A program made the translations under genes and the position numbers. 64,000 nt of DNA, from contig CM050446.2 in assembly GCA_027563935.2 (NCBI GenBank), positions 125,504,499 to 125,568,498 on the forward strand, given 5' to 3'. The stretch is from Costus lasius (Eukaryota; Streptophyta; Magnoliopsida; Zingiberales; Costaceae). Below, piece by piece: positions 25,402 through 36,587 of this stretch. The notes beneath the pieces were generated by a model. That model saw only the letters and a list, made by a program, of their open reading frames with translations. It was not told the origin of the DNA and searched no databases. Every line of letters begins with the position of its first letter. The first letter of the stretch is position 1.

Positions 25402-25935
25402 TCGATGTCATTTACATCTTATCAGGGTAAGAATATTTTCCTTTTTTTACCGCATTATTATCTCCCTTCTAACACATTGTGTTATCCCCTTTTGGTGTTG
25501 TAGACTCAGATGCAATCGAACCTTGCAACCAACTATTCTACACCCTTTCTTATCAAACTCTAACAGTGTAGGTATCAATCTATAAAGAGATATCAATATA
25601 TAGTTTGTATGAACTTGTCTGAAACTTGACCAAAACTTGTATAGAACCAATGGAAATAGTGTATTGCCGCCCCATCTTTGTCGGTGTCATTTACATCTTA
25701 TCAGAGTAAGAACATTTTCTTTTTTACCGCATTATTATCTCCCTTCTAATACACACTACTGTGCTATCCCCTTTTGGTGTTGTGGACTCAGATGCAATTG
25801 AACCTCGCAACCAACTCTTCTACATCTTGTGCGATCAAACTTCGACATTGTAGGCATCAATCTATAGAGAGATATCAATCCAAAGTTTGCATGAACTTGT
25901 TTGAAACTTGATGAAAACTTGCATTGAACAAATGA
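25402..25935. repeat. ~278-bp direct duplication inside the MULE
   Basis: The block starting 'tcgatgtcatttacatctta' (25402) recurs at 25680 as 'tcggtgtcatttacatctta'. Each copy is followed by 'ccgcattattatctccc', 'ccccttttggtgttgt' and 'ctcagatgcaat'. The copies are diverged. Confidence 0.85.
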
Positions 25936-26324
25936 AGATAGTGTATGATACCTTGGAGTAAATTATAGTAAAATTTTCATATTTGTTTCTTTATTATTTC
26001 CATTATTTTTTTTATTTTCACTTATTGTCAAACTTTGTTATATATCATCGAATTTATCCAAAACTTGAACCAAATTTGTGATATCCATGTTTTTATCATA
26101 CTATTTATAAAGATCATCAAGTAACTGATAGAATCACATTATATGGTAAATGACAAACATTTTGGATTATGAATGCATAAAATTCAAAGTGAGGAAGTTG
26201 TATTGAGTGTATGAGAACAAAAATATAAAGTTGGTAACTAAGTGTGACGTCAATGTTTCATCTTTTAATCTCCTTATGAAGGATTATATATATTTATGCA
26301 CCTATAGCTAATACCCACACTAGG

Positions 26325-27446
26325 TGTCACGCCCCGGTCGGATCAGCCTTAAACTAGTCCTAAATTGATGTCCTAGGGTTGTCCGGCGGAACGCCGAAAC
26401 GCGAACTACCTAGGGTTTTCGGACAAATCTCAAAACCCTAACTCCCCTCGATAGATTTTTCTCCCCAAATTACAAGTTCACTCAAGAACCCTAACCCTAA
26501 TTTGAAAAAAAGGCTAAAAATTGATCGGAACCCTAAAATTACCTCAATACGTCACGTTGGTGAAATCCGATTTGCGAAATCCAGTCAAAATCGATTTCGT
26601 CTTCCCCGAACGGCGCCGCCTGCGTCGTCCTCGTCGCCGTTCGTCTACCGCCGGCCGGATGGAGCGTACTGGAAAGGAAGGAAGACGCCGCCTGCGTCTC
26701 GTCCCAACCAGTCGTCGGCGCCGACCGGAACCCTAGCAGCTGCCCGCCGCTGAAATCGGTCGTCGCCGCGGAACTCAGAAACAGGGGAGAGGATTTTGAG
26801 AGAAGGTGAAGCTTTTTTAACAAAAACCGCCGAGCTATAAACCTCTCTCTGTGCCGACGACCTCCGTCGCCGGTGCCCTCTTCCCCTCCCTCGCCGGTGG
26901 CACTCTCGCTGCCGGCTACAAATCTCTCTCTGATCTCTCTTTCGGCTCACAGCTCTGCACTTATCGTTCTCACGAACTCGCTCGCCGGTAGTGGAGGTTA
27001 ATCGCCACTGCCGATTCCCCTTTCACTCGCTCCTCTCGATGGCTTTATAGGGGAGATCCGCCGTCTCTGAACTCCTCGCTGAAGCCGCATCCGTCAGTCG
27101 TCGTCCGCTTCGCACGCGAAGATGCCGCGTCCGCCTCTCTCGCTCGCGTCTCTCGCAGCTTTCGCACCGTCCGTCCGCGTCCGGATCTTCCGAAGACGTT
27201 GTCGTCGCGCCGCCGTAGCGCGTGTCTTTCGATGGAGAGTTCGCGCCCGAGTTCTGCGGAGAGGACGCAGCTGAAGCCCCGCGTCTCCACAGCTCGGTCG
27301 CACGCGACTCTCACCCTCTGTCCGAGTCGCCATCCAATTTGGGGTCAAAATCCCCGTTGGATTTGGGTGTTGACCGCTCTTCTCTCTTCTTTGGGCCTGG
27401 GCTTGGGCTTGGGCTTGGGCCGGACCGATTGAACCGAGGCCTAACA
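26325..27446 (-). repeat. 3' LTR of the gag-only element
   Basis: 1122 bp with TG...CA ends on plus (TGTCACGCCCCGG to GGCCTAACA). It is shorter than its partner because ~130 bp present at about 29070-29200 are missing around 26548. Near its right end it contains a short GGGCTT tandem repeat (~27387-27420). Confidence 0.9.
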
Positions 27447-27545
27447 ATTCTCCCCCACCCAATTTGGACATCGCCCTCGATGTCTCTCACGGGTGGATCT
27501 ATCGCAACCATTGCCCCAATTCGACACTACGGCGCCCTCGTGGCA

Positions 27546-28671
27546 GTGTTCGGAACTACTTGGATCCCCCCGATCTTCACCTCCTCGGTGTTGACTTCAG
27601 CTTCCTCATCTGGTTCCCGCGCTATTCTTGCCATGAGTTTCTGTCTGTTAGGGCAGTCCTTTATCCAGTGAGGACCCCCGCAGGCGAAACAACCTTGCGC
27701 TCGTGGCTCTCGTCGACCCGGTGAACCTCTATTATGCCGGTGAGAGGGCTCCCCCTCTCTGGAACCCTAGCTCCAGGTAGAGTCCGTGGAGAGCCACGCT
27801 TCGGTGGTGACCGTTGCTTCTTTGGTGGTGATGTCTTGAACTTCTGATTATACACCAAAGACTCTGCCACCGCCGCAGCCACCCTCCAGTCTGGTGGTGA
27901 GTGTTGCCTGACCTCCGCCTCCGCCCAAGGTTGAAGGTTTCGGAGGAAGCAGTACTTCCTGTCTCCCTCCGCCATGTCTGGAAGCTCCAACATTAGGGCA
28001 GAGAAAGCCCTGACGTACTCCTGGATCGAGTCGGTGTGTCTCAGTCGATCCACTTTGCCACGAGCTTGGTCCTCCAAGTTTCCGAGAAGAAACTGCCGCC
28101 GCAGTTCCTCACGGAAGGCCTCCCATGGCCAACTAGTAACCCCCGACATAGAGCTGACTTTGGTTCTCCACCATAGCTTTGCATCGCCTGTGAGGTATGC
28201 GATGCACACCCACATTCGGTCTTCTTCTGGAACACGGCTAGCAGAGAACAACTGCTCCATGTCCCAGATGAAGTTCTCCACTTCTCTGGACAATCGCCCC
28301 CCCCCCCCTCCTCTGAACGTCGCTGGTTCAGGTACTCGTACCTTCGGCTTAGGAGCCTCCTGCTCCGCCGTTGCGGTAGTTTGGGATACTTGCATTAGGG
28401 CTAAGCGTAGTACCCCGATTTCTACTTATAAGTCCTCCTTCATGTGTGCCATCTGCCCTGGCAAGTCGATCAGACCTTCCAAGGTCTGCTGTAAGAACTC
28501 GATTTGCCATCTCTGAGTCTCAAGTTGTAATCTCTGTTGCTTGATCTGCAATCTCTGCTCTTCCGTTGTCTTCACCAGATCCTCCATCTGGGGAATAATT
28601 GCAGTGTCTCTATCACCCGCCAAACCGAGTGCTTCCTCGATCTGAACAATGTGTTCTCCATGGCTCGCCAT
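27546..28671 (-). pseudogene. Gypsy-type gag (retrotransposon nucleocapsid precursor), lightly broken
   Basis: The minus-strand frame opens at ATG 28671 (MASHGEHIVQIEEALG) with a Gln/Leu-rich coiled coil. It meets one in-frame TAA at 28428-28426 and continues through the retrotransposon gag domain (28395-27661: 'ETEA'-like WPWEAFREELRRQFL, and RLRHTDSIQEYVRAFSALML). A one-base deletion just before the zinc knuckle shifts the frame. In the next frame a CX2CX4HX4C knuckle (CFACGGPHWIKDC) and a short acidic tail end at a TAG near 27548. Gag would form the particle and bind the element RNA. A run of 12 C (28297-28308, minus-strand G12) encodes GGGGG, is prone to length change, and may also affect the frame. 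With only two visible lesions, this gag decayed recently. Confidence 0.85.
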
Positions 28672-28842
28672 GTTTTCAGGTTCAGCCGTCTCCTTGGCTT
28701 TACCTTTCTCCTACTTAGGCCAGACGTCCTCTAACGCCTCTCTGGCCATGTGGGTGATTTTCTAAAATTTCAAACCCTTCTTCACCTTCGCGGGTGAAGG
28801 TGTCGTGTTTGCTGTAACACGTTAACCAGCTCTGATACCTAT

Positions 28843-30079
28843 TGTCACGCCCTAGTCGGATCAGCCCTAAACTGGTCCTAAACCGATGTCTTAGGGTTGT
28901 CTGGCGGAACACCGGAGCGCGAACTACCTAGGGTTTTCGGACAAATCTCAAAACCCTAACTCCCCTCGATAGATTTTTATCCCCAAATTACAAGTTCGCT
29001 CAAGAACCCTAATCCTAATTTGAAAAAAAGGCTAAAAATTGATCGGAACCCTAAAATTACCTCAATCCTTATTTTTGACCCACTAGTCAAAATTGCCGTT
29101 ACTGTGCAAATCCGCCGTTCGCCGAATTTACCGCCTCTGCTGACATCACGCCGACGTCAGGTCGTAATTCTTCACTTCGTGCCGCGACGCTGATGTCACG
29201 TTGGTGAAATCCGATTTGCGAAATCGATTTTGACCCATCTTCCCCGAACGGCGCTGCCTGCGTCGTCCTCGTCACCATTCGTCTATCGCCGGCTGGATGG
29301 AGCGTACTAGAAAGGAAGGAAGACGCCGCCTGCGTCTCATCCTAATCAGTCATCGGCGCCGACCGGAACCCTAGCAGCTGCCCGCCGCTGAAATCGGTCG
29401 TCTCCGCGGAACTCAGAAACAGGGGAGAGGATTTTGAGAGAAGGTGAAGCTTTTTTAACAAAAACCGCCGAGCTACAAACCTCTCTCTGTGCCGACGACC
29501 TCCGTCGCCGGTGCCCTCTTCCCCTCCCTCGCCGGTGGCACTCTCGCTGCCGGCTACAAATCTCTCTCTGATCTCTCTTTCGGCTCACAGCTCTGCACTT
29601 GTCGTTCTCACGAACTCGCTCGCCGGTAGTGGAGGTTGATCGCCACTGCCGATTCCCCTTTCACTCGCTCCTCTCGATGGCTTTATAGGGGAGATCCGCC
29701 GTCTCTGAACTCCTCGCTGAAGCCGCATCCGTCAGTCGTCGTCCGCTTCGCACGCGAAGATGCCACGTCCTCCTCTCTCGCTCATTCGCGTCTCTCGCAC
29801 CGTCCGTCCGCGTCCGGATCTTCCGAAGACGTTGTCGTCGCGCCACCGTAGCGCGCGTCTTTCGATGGAGAGTTCGCGCCCGAGTTCTGCGGAGAGGACG
29901 CAGCTGAAGCCCCGCGTCTCCACAGCTCGGTCGCACGTGACTCTCGCCCTCTGTCCGAGTCGCCATCCAATTTGGGGTCTAAATCCCCGTTGGATTTGGG
30001 TGTTGACCGCTCTTCTCTCTTCTTTGGGCCTGGGCTTGGGCTTGGGCTTGGGCCGGACCGATTGAACCGGGGCCTGACA
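28843..30079 (-). repeat. 5' LTR of the gag-only element
   Basis: 1237 bp (TGTCACGCCCTAG to GGCCTGACA on plus), near-identical to 26325-27446. It carries the extra ~130-bp segment with 'tgacatcacgccgacgtcag' and the GGGCTT repeat (~30025-30050). Confidence 0.9.
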
Positions 30080-32477
30080 CTAGGAATCATGGGGAATTAT
30101 ATTAAAAGAAAGGGGGCAAAATGATAAATTTAACCAGATAATAAAAGACATTATAATTAGTAGGGAACTTGAATAAGTTTTGGTGATGTATAAAATAAAG
30201 AGAAGAAGAAAGAATGCAAGTGAAATGAAAGGAGATAAGAACACTTTATGCTTGCCTTCAAGCCACCTCAAGCTTGCTTGAGTGGCACGGTGATGACACC
30301 TCATGCTAGAAGATTACTATAGGTGGAAACATGAGGTAAATGTAGGAAAAAAGTGTAATTTTCACATAAGCTTGTGTTTGGCTTGGAGAAGAGTGGATTG
30401 AATGTGGTAAATTGAAGAAGAAGTGGAGTAAAAGCTGAATTTTTACCATAAGGCAAGTTTCTACCCTTTGCCCTACATGTGTGCTTTTAAAAATATTATA
30501 AGTTTGTTAAAAACAATGATTCTACTTTATGGACCTATCATTTACTAAAATCAAATGAATTTGTGGAAGAATTGACCATAATATTGTAGAATGTTCAAAC
30601 AAGTGATGATGGTAGTGTGACTCATGCAAATCTGACCTATTCATGGTTTTAGTCATGTAACTTTGTATATACGAACGATTTTTAAATGAAATTTACTTTA
30701 GATAAAAGATAACTTGAATAGCTTTTCAATGGATCGTATATTCCATACTGTAACCTCCGATTATGGTGTCAAACAAATAGCACTATTCTGCACATGTTTT
30801 ATGGAACATAAGGCTGACCTCTTTTGTAGTATTTGCCTTGTAAGTTTAGATTTATAAATTGGTTTGATATGATATTTACTTTGAATGAAAGAAGACTCAA
30901 ATATCTTTCCAATGAGTCATATATTGCATATATTTGATATAGAATATGGCTTGAAACAAATAGTAACTTTCGACTCATTGATTTTGTAACCAGATATTGG
31001 GCAAGCTGACCTCTTGTTACTCGATATGCTATAACTCTTTGTATACTTTGCCAAATTGCACAAAATTAGATTCTATGGAAGGTAGATTCAATTATACTTC
31101 CAATGATATGTTTTTGTAGGGCTATCTATAGCATTTTCCTGTGATTCAATTGAATGCATTAACTGGCCATGTTTGACATGTTCTACAAATATGGTACAAA
31201 ATGTCATAATCCTTGTGCTACACTCCAGGGTCATGATAATAAGAATTGATCAGTAACCATCCATGTCATTGTGTTTATTATTTGATTTATGACACTACCA
31301 TTGATACGCACCTTTGATGCTTTGTATCCATGATCATGTTATAAGGGCATTTATATGAAGGCAACAATGTCATTGTGTTACTTTGATTTTGTTATGAGAC
31401 CTTTGTTCTTTGGCCCTTACATCTTATAGTGGGAAAATAATTTGATCCCATTTATGGGAATTGTGGCTATGGATGTGAAACTAAGTGCTACATGGAGCAA
31501 AGTGTCACATTATTAATAATGGGGACCACCTCTTGAGTCCATGGGAGCCACCTCTAGAATCCCTCCATATTTGGTTGGGCCATGGCGAGCCCTTTGCCGG
31601 CTTATGTGTGTGTGGGCTTACTCAGACGTGGGTAGGTCATGCTTCTAGATGTGGAAGACTATGATGTGATGTGTTCCCACTAATTTATTTATGATACATT
31701 GATACTCATGAGGTTGTGATATCTCCTTTTTGTGTATGTGATATTTTGATACTCATGAGGTAGTGATATTATCATGAATTTCTATGATATTTTTAACACC
31801 CTTGAGTTATGATATTATCATTTGTTGCAATACCTTATAGACACATGAGTTAGTGATATTATGACTTGTTCCTATGATGCTTTTGGTATTCATTTGTCAT
31901 TGATATCATCCTTGTGATAATATATTTAGGATGTTATTATCTCTTTGTATGATACTTTCTTTGCACATAATGAAATTTGTCTTCAAACGAGTAATAAAAA
32001 AATGTATTCTTTTGTATAGGCAATGTAGTTCTTGCTGAGTTTCATAACTCACTCTTTTGATTTTATATATAATACAGGTTAATTTATGGTTGCTTTCCTT
32101 GGGACAAAGAAGGAGGTGTTAATAGAAATGTTTGTGTATTAAGCTTGTTTTAGTGTGATGCCAAGTTGGTATGCTCATGTAAATATGTGTTGTGTTGTAT
32201 ATAGTGAGTTTGAGCAATTTTGTTTAGGTATCATTCTGTGACCTTGTAAACTAGATGTATTTGAAAGTTGATAATACATCTTTGTTGGTTGGATGAGGTT
32301 GGTTGAGTTTGTTACGTGATGTTGTTACTCCTCTAGAAATGTATTCAAATTGTGAATAGGTGGTATAAGAGTTTATTCAATCTGATTTGATTGTTTTGAT
32401 CTTGGGAAATTGTGTTGTGTGGTAAACCGAGACATCATTATTATTCACATGATTATTTCTGGGGGTGTGACAATAGG

Positions 32478-32489
32478 TGGTATCAGAGC
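32478..32489 (+). promoter_or_regulatory. Primer-binding site (tRNA-Met type) of the outer Gypsy element
   Basis: TGGTATCAGAGC lies five bases after the 5' LTR end (32472). It is the common plant retrotransposon PBS complementary to the 3' end of initiator tRNA-Met. Confidence 0.9.
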
Positions 32490-32757
32490 ATGGCTTGTGG
32501 AATTTGATGTTTACATCTTGATTTATGATGTATTTGATGATTAATTGGAGTTTATTTTGGATGATTTAGGGATCTAATATGACGAGGTCTTCTCAATCTC
32601 TGGAGGATTCTCAAAGCAATGAGTGGTGTTTTGAAAGCTTTGGATACTATGACAAGTTTAATGCAACAACAGATGTCCAGGGGAGAAAAGTCTATTGATG
32701 TTGGGACAAGTAGTCAAAGCAATTCAAAGAATATGAGAATTGAGAAATTAAAAAAAA

Positions 32758-33702
32758 ATGAATCCTCCTTCTTTTATTGGTGATCCAAATCCCATGATAG
32801 CTGAAAGGTGGCTTTTGCAGATACAAAAAATATTTAATATGCTGAATTGTTCACATTTTCAAAAAGTTTCATATGTCTCTTTTATGATGGAAGGAGAAGC
32901 TGAACACTGGTGGAGAATGGTTAAGAGAATAGTAGAGGTCAGGCAAGAAGCAATTACTTGGGAGGTATTTTTATATAAATTCCATGAGAAATATTTTCCA
33001 GAATGTGTGAAAGATAAAAAAGAAATGGAATTCATACAGTTGATCCAAGGAAATCTTACAGTTGCACAATATGATGCAAAATTTACTGAGTTATCAAGAT
33101 TTACCCCACATATGGTGGAAGATGAAGCTAGAAAAGCAAAAAAAATTGAAAGAGGATTAAGGCCAAGTATCCGAGGTAATATTTCAGCCTTAAAGTTGAG
33201 GACATATATTGAAATTGTTGAGCGAGCAGCTATAGTTGAGAAGGATAATGAAGAAATGCAAGAGTTGAGGAACAAAAGAGATAAGTTTCGGCCTAATGCT
33301 AACAAGCAAAAGAGAGAATTGGGGTTCAAGTTGATAATAAAAGAGCAAAGTTTCCAAAGCTTAGAAATGAGAAAACAACTAAATAGATATCCATCATGTG
33401 CAAATTGTGGGGGAAAACATGATATTAAGCAGTGTTATAGGGTAACTGGAACCTGCTTTGGTTGTGGAAAGTTTGGCCATCAAGTAAGAGATTGCCCTGA
33501 AGATAAAAGGAAAGCACCAACAACTCAAAAACCTGTAAGTCATGCTAGAGTGTATGCCATCACAAAACTAGATGTTAAAGCATCCAAATCAGTATTGGAA
33601 GGTATTATTCCTGTCTCTAAAAGAATGGCGCAAGTTTTATTTGATCCTGGTTCTAATCTCTCCTTTGTTTCTCGGCACTTTGCTCACCATTTAGATATAT
33701 AG
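32758..33702 (+). pseudogene. Gypsy gag plus start of protease, truncated downstream
   Basis: A 314-codon open frame. Residues ~1-150 are a retrotransposon gag domain (EAEHWWRMVKR, WEVFLYKFHEKYFP, LTVAQYDAKFTELSRF). About 225-260 hold a CX2CX3HX4C knuckle (CANCGGKHDIKQC) and a CX2CX4HX4C knuckle (CFGCGKFGHQVRDC). About 285-310 hold the aspartic-protease start, where the catalytic triplet reads DPG (VLFDPGSNLSFVS) instead of DTG or DSG. A stop (TAG at 33700) and another before '...SSYW' break the protease. At 33882 the sequence jumps to the end of the LTR, so all polymerase domains are gone. The true gag start probably lies a little upstream (about 32580) in a broken frame. Not functional on its own. 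Confidence 0.85.
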
Positions 33703-33881
33703 CCCAAATCATTACATACGATATTGCATATGACTACACCAGTTGGAGATTCCTTGACTGCTCACCTTATTTTTCCTTATTGTTTGGTCTCCATAGCAGA
33801 GCATGAGCTCCCTGCTAGTTTGATTCGTTTAGACATGCAAGACTATGATATCCTACTTGGTATGGATTGACTTTCATCTTA

Positions 33882-34069
33882 TTGGTTGGATGAGGTTGGT
33901 TGAGTTTGTTACGTGATGTTGTTACTCCTCTAGAAATGTATTCAAATTGTGAACAGGTGGTACAAGAGTTTATTCGATCTGATTTGATTGTTTTGATCTT
34001 GGGAAATTGTATTGTGTGGTAAACCGAGACATTATTATTATTCACATAATTATTTCTAGGGGTGTGACA
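33882..34069 (+). repeat. Truncated 3' LTR of the outer Gypsy element
   Basis: 188 bp matching 32285-32472 base for base except for a few substitutions (for example gaacaggtggtacaag against gaataggtggtataag). It ends GTGTGACA before the AAATT duplication. Confidence 0.9.
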
Positions 34070-35108
34070 AAATTTGCATGGAACTAATAAAAATAGTGTG
34101 ATACATTGATGTAAATTCTAGTTAATTTTTTTTAAAAAAATTCATCATTCTCATTAATTTTTCTATTTGCATTTATTATCGAATATGTTTGAAACTTGAC
34201 CCAAATTTGCTCTAAACCAATAAAAATAGTGTTGGATACATGGCTATAAATTCTAGTAAAATTTTCAAATTTTTTTCATTATTTTTATTAATTTTTAAAT
34301 TTTATTTATTGTTGAACTTTATCATGTATCGTCGAACTTGTATGAAACTTGACTCAAAATTGTATGGAACAAATAAAAATAGTGAAGGAAACCTTTATGT
34401 AAATTCTAGTGAAATTTTTAAATTTTGTTCTTATTATTTTCATTAATGTTCACATTTGCACTTATTGTCGAACTTGTCTAAAACTTGACCCAAATTTTCA
34501 TAGAACCAATGGAAATAGTGTAGGATACCTTTCTATAAATTGTAGTGATATTTTCAAATGTTTTTCATTATTTCTATTAATTTTTTATTTATATTTATTA
34601 TTAAACTTTATTATATATTGTCGAACTTTTATAAAACTTATCCAAATATTATTATAATGATTTATTTTATAAATTATAGTTATTTATTGACTTCATTTTA
34701 TCGTGAACTTAGTGTCGATATCATAGCACTTGAATGCAGGATATTTAAATACTAAATATTGTTATGATATCCATGTTTTTATATATAAGTTTAATGTCAT
34801 AGCGACTATGGAGAAGGGTTCTAATAAGGTGACATGCAATGAGATAATCACGTTGAACTCATTAGATAAATAAAATGTGTCCATTGAAATCAGTCTAAAC
34901 AATATAACATTGGTAAGAAACAATTGATATGAAATGATGACATGATCAACTTTTTAGTAGAAGAATGGACAATTATCATGTATATCATTACAAGAAGTTG
35001 AGGCTACTAAAAAAGTTACATATGTAATTGAAGATGGTAAATTTTATGAAATTGAAATAGTTGAATCTAAAAATCAAGAGAAAACTGAATCCCATTCAAC
35101 TCTGGTGC

Positions 35109-35570
35109 CAGTTGTTGGCATGATATTTTAGAATGAAAATGCAACATACAACTTCTGCAATAAATACACAAAAAGGATGAGAGTTAGTATAAAGAAATGG
35201 AATGTGAAACATAGGAGAGATAGTTCCTTGTCGTCATGTAAGTTTATTTGTAGCAAGCAAGGGTCGAGATAAGTCCATATATCTTATGATACTAAGAATC
35301 CTTAACCAATCACATGAAATAATTGCATGGCACGTGTAGAATTCAAGATTGACACTAATAATATATGGACTTTATGGAGATTAGATATTAACTATAACTA
35401 TTCAATGACCAGTCCCAATAAGATACATTTATTGAGATCACAAAGAAAAATTCTTCCATATCAACGTACTATAATTGGCCACATGGCAGATTCTAGGATG
35501 AAGTCTCAGCAGATATATAACTTTTTTTCAATTAGGGACAAAATAGTGATGATAAGGTTGGTTTTGTAAG
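35109..35570 (+). pseudogene. FAR1-like DNA-binding domain remnant of a MULE transposase
   Basis: The same plus frame reads PVVGMIF(stop)NENATYNFCNKY, then TKRMRVSIKKW, CKFICSKQGSR and, after two stops, CMARVEFKID, WTLWRLDINYNYS and HLLRSQRKI. This is the order of the FAR1/FRS domain (P-x-GM-F, YN-YA, S-R-FVCS-EG, C-A-, W-V-HNH, hLLRSHRK). The domain is a WRKY-GCM1-type zinc finger of MULE transposases and of the phytochrome-signalling factors derived from them. The zinc-binding HNH position reads YNY and there are several stops, so the copy is dead. Downstream, no MULE transposase DDE domain is seen. Its position between MULE terminal repeats suggests it is the element's own relic. Confidence 0.7.
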
Positions 35571-35999
35571 TGATACATTGAACATACCGTTTATGCATTG
35601 ATGTTTTTTACATATTTAAAATATGTATTTCTCCGTGAGCCCTTTACTTATGCTCAATGAAATATATGAGGATAAATATTGTCCACCATATCCTTTCTCC
35701 ATATGGAGCAGTATTCATATAACCATATTTGTAAAAAAAGAAAAATAAGCATTACAATGACAATCATAAACAAAATATTACAATTACTTAGTTAAGGATA
35801 ATCTTACATTGAGAAGGATGTCATAGCAATGCTCCTGACAGCTCCTTTATTTCTACTCTTATTCTTATCCAATTCTTCAATCAAATAATGGTAGACTGTC
35901 TTAGCATAAATTGCAAGTGATGACAGAATAGTGTAATTCATCTGTGTAAATAAAAATGTACATAAAATATATAAAATACTTAACCTTAAGAGTCTTTTA

Positions 36000-36245
36000 T
36001 TAAGGTTTTTCATTTTCTTCGGTGAGAGACGCTGGATAAAGTTGGATCGGAACGAAGTTTGAGCGAGAGCAAGATGAGAGAAAAGAAAAGAGGAGATAAC
36101 TAGCATTGGTTGGGTTAAAAAGGTTGCGGGGGCGGAGCATTGACGAATTCCGCACTCGACTTTACCACCACTTTAACTTTGGGATACACGTATGAAAAAA
36201 GGTTTTTAAGATTTGTTTAATGGTGGATTAGCCATCGAAAGATTC
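36000..36245. repeat. Right terminal inverted repeat of the MULE
   Basis: Inverted match to 25000-25271, ending '...gccatcgaaagattc'. Confidence 0.78.
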
Positions 36246-36587
36246 ATATCCGTAGACTTTTTTTGTGTCTTTTTGATACGCCATCTATGATATATAATAA
36301 AATATAAAATATGCAATAGGATCATGCAATAGAATAATAATCCAATTGAATTATTTTTGTTTCTCTTGGAATCTTCTTCCTCTAACCACACTGCCTTATA
36401 TTTCCACCTTCATGGTCCTCAACAATCTTCCATTCTTCCTATAAGAGCACTCTCCTTCAAGTCCTTGATGTCTTGTATTTTTGTAGTCTTTTTGACCTAT
36501 ATATACTAGTAAATCGAGACATATTATCATGCTTTGACAACTCTTTACAGCTTATTTCATTAACTTTCTTCAGAAGCTTCACTATTT
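36246..36587. other. Unassigned AT-rich spacer between MULE and Athila-type element
   Basis: I see no coding or repeat structure I can name. The left part may belong to the MULE flank and the right part to the LTR start. Confidence 0.4.

Larger units (their letters stand above)
26325..30079 (-). mobile_element. Short gag-only LTR retrotransposon (TR-GAG-like), TSD CTAGG
   Basis: Two LTRs, 26325-27446 (3' LTR) and 28843-30079 (5' LTR), enclose a 1396-bp interior read on the minus strand. The order is a tRNA-Met-type PBS next to the 5' LTR (complement of 28828-28840, ggtatcagagc), a gag gene, then a polypurine tract (complement of 27447-27460, gggtgggggagaat). The whole is flanked by a perfect 5-bp duplication CTAGG (26320-26324 and 30080-30084). 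No protease, RT or integrase is present, so it needs proteins from elsewhere. It resembles plant TR-GAG non-autonomous elements. The two LTRs are very similar apart from one ~130-bp indel, which suggests a fairly recent insertion. Confidence 0.92.
26077..32472 (+). repeat. 5' LTR of the outer Gypsy element, interrupted by a nested element
   Basis: It runs from TGTGATATCC to GGGTGTGACA, immediately upstream of the PBS. Subtracting the nested element (26325-30079) and one copy of its TSD leaves an LTR of ~2.64 kb. The last 188 bp match 33882-34069 nearly exactly. Confidence 0.85.
26077..34069 (+). mobile_element. Ty3/Gypsy LTR retrotransposon (chromovirus-like), internally deleted, TSD AAATT
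   Basis: It starts TGTGATATCC (26077) and ends GTGTGACA (34069), flanked by a perfect 5-bp duplication AAATT (26072-26076 and 34070-34074). Removing it restores a continuous MULE repeat unit. Order on plus: 5' LTR (26077-32472, itself interrupted), tRNA-Met-type PBS (32478-32489), gag plus protease, then a deletion that removes RT, RNase H, integrase and most of the 3' LTR, leaving only the last 188 bp (33882-34069). It is therefore non-autonomous. Confidence 0.9.
25610..34760. repeat. Diverged ~130-160-bp repeats in the MULE, split by the Gypsy insertion
   Basis: A unit with 'cgaacttgt-tgaaacttgac-caaa-ttg-atagaacc-aat-aaaatagtg' recurs at about 25615, 25895 and 26063 (continuing at 34075), and at 34190, 34345, 34478 and 34633. 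Spacing is roughly 130-160 bp for most copies. The unit at 26063 is cut exactly where the Gypsy element inserted, and its continuation is found at 34075. The coordinates span the intervening insertion. Confidence 0.7.
25000..36245 (+). mobile_element. Mutator-like DNA transposon (MULE) interrupted by a Gypsy element
   Basis: The left arm (25000-25271) and right arm (36000-36245) are inverted copies of each other. Shared phrases in left orientation are 'ggctaatccaccat', 'gtatcccaaag', 'cgtcaatgctcc', 'atctcctctttt', 'tccagngtctctcacc' and 'aaaaccct'. Long terminal inverted repeats of ~250 bp together with an internal FAR1-like remnant (35109-35570) support a MULE. Without the 7993-bp Gypsy insertion and its 5-bp TSD the element is ~3.25 kb. 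I could not identify the expected 9-bp target duplication, so the outermost limits may be off by ~20 bp. Strand is given from the FAR1-like remnant. Confidence 0.72.

Noticed and set aside
25167..25430. 87-codon frame resembling a signal-peptide protein, with a diverged partner at 35804-36106 minus
   Set aside because: The resemblance arises because both lie in the MULE inverted repeats; no known protein.
26485..26500. Telomere-like 'aaccctaaccctaa'
   Set aside because: Only two units, inside an LTR and present in both LTR copies; not a telomeric array.
27045..27724. Multiple Arg/Ser-rich open frames up to 149 codons
   Set aside because: Fall within the 3' LTR and its duplicate 29636-30090; shadows of GC-rich LTR sequence.
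32478..32489. TGGTATCAGAGC as a tRNA gene fragment
   Set aside because: It is the retrotransposon primer-binding site next to an LTR end; no tRNA cloverleaf around it.
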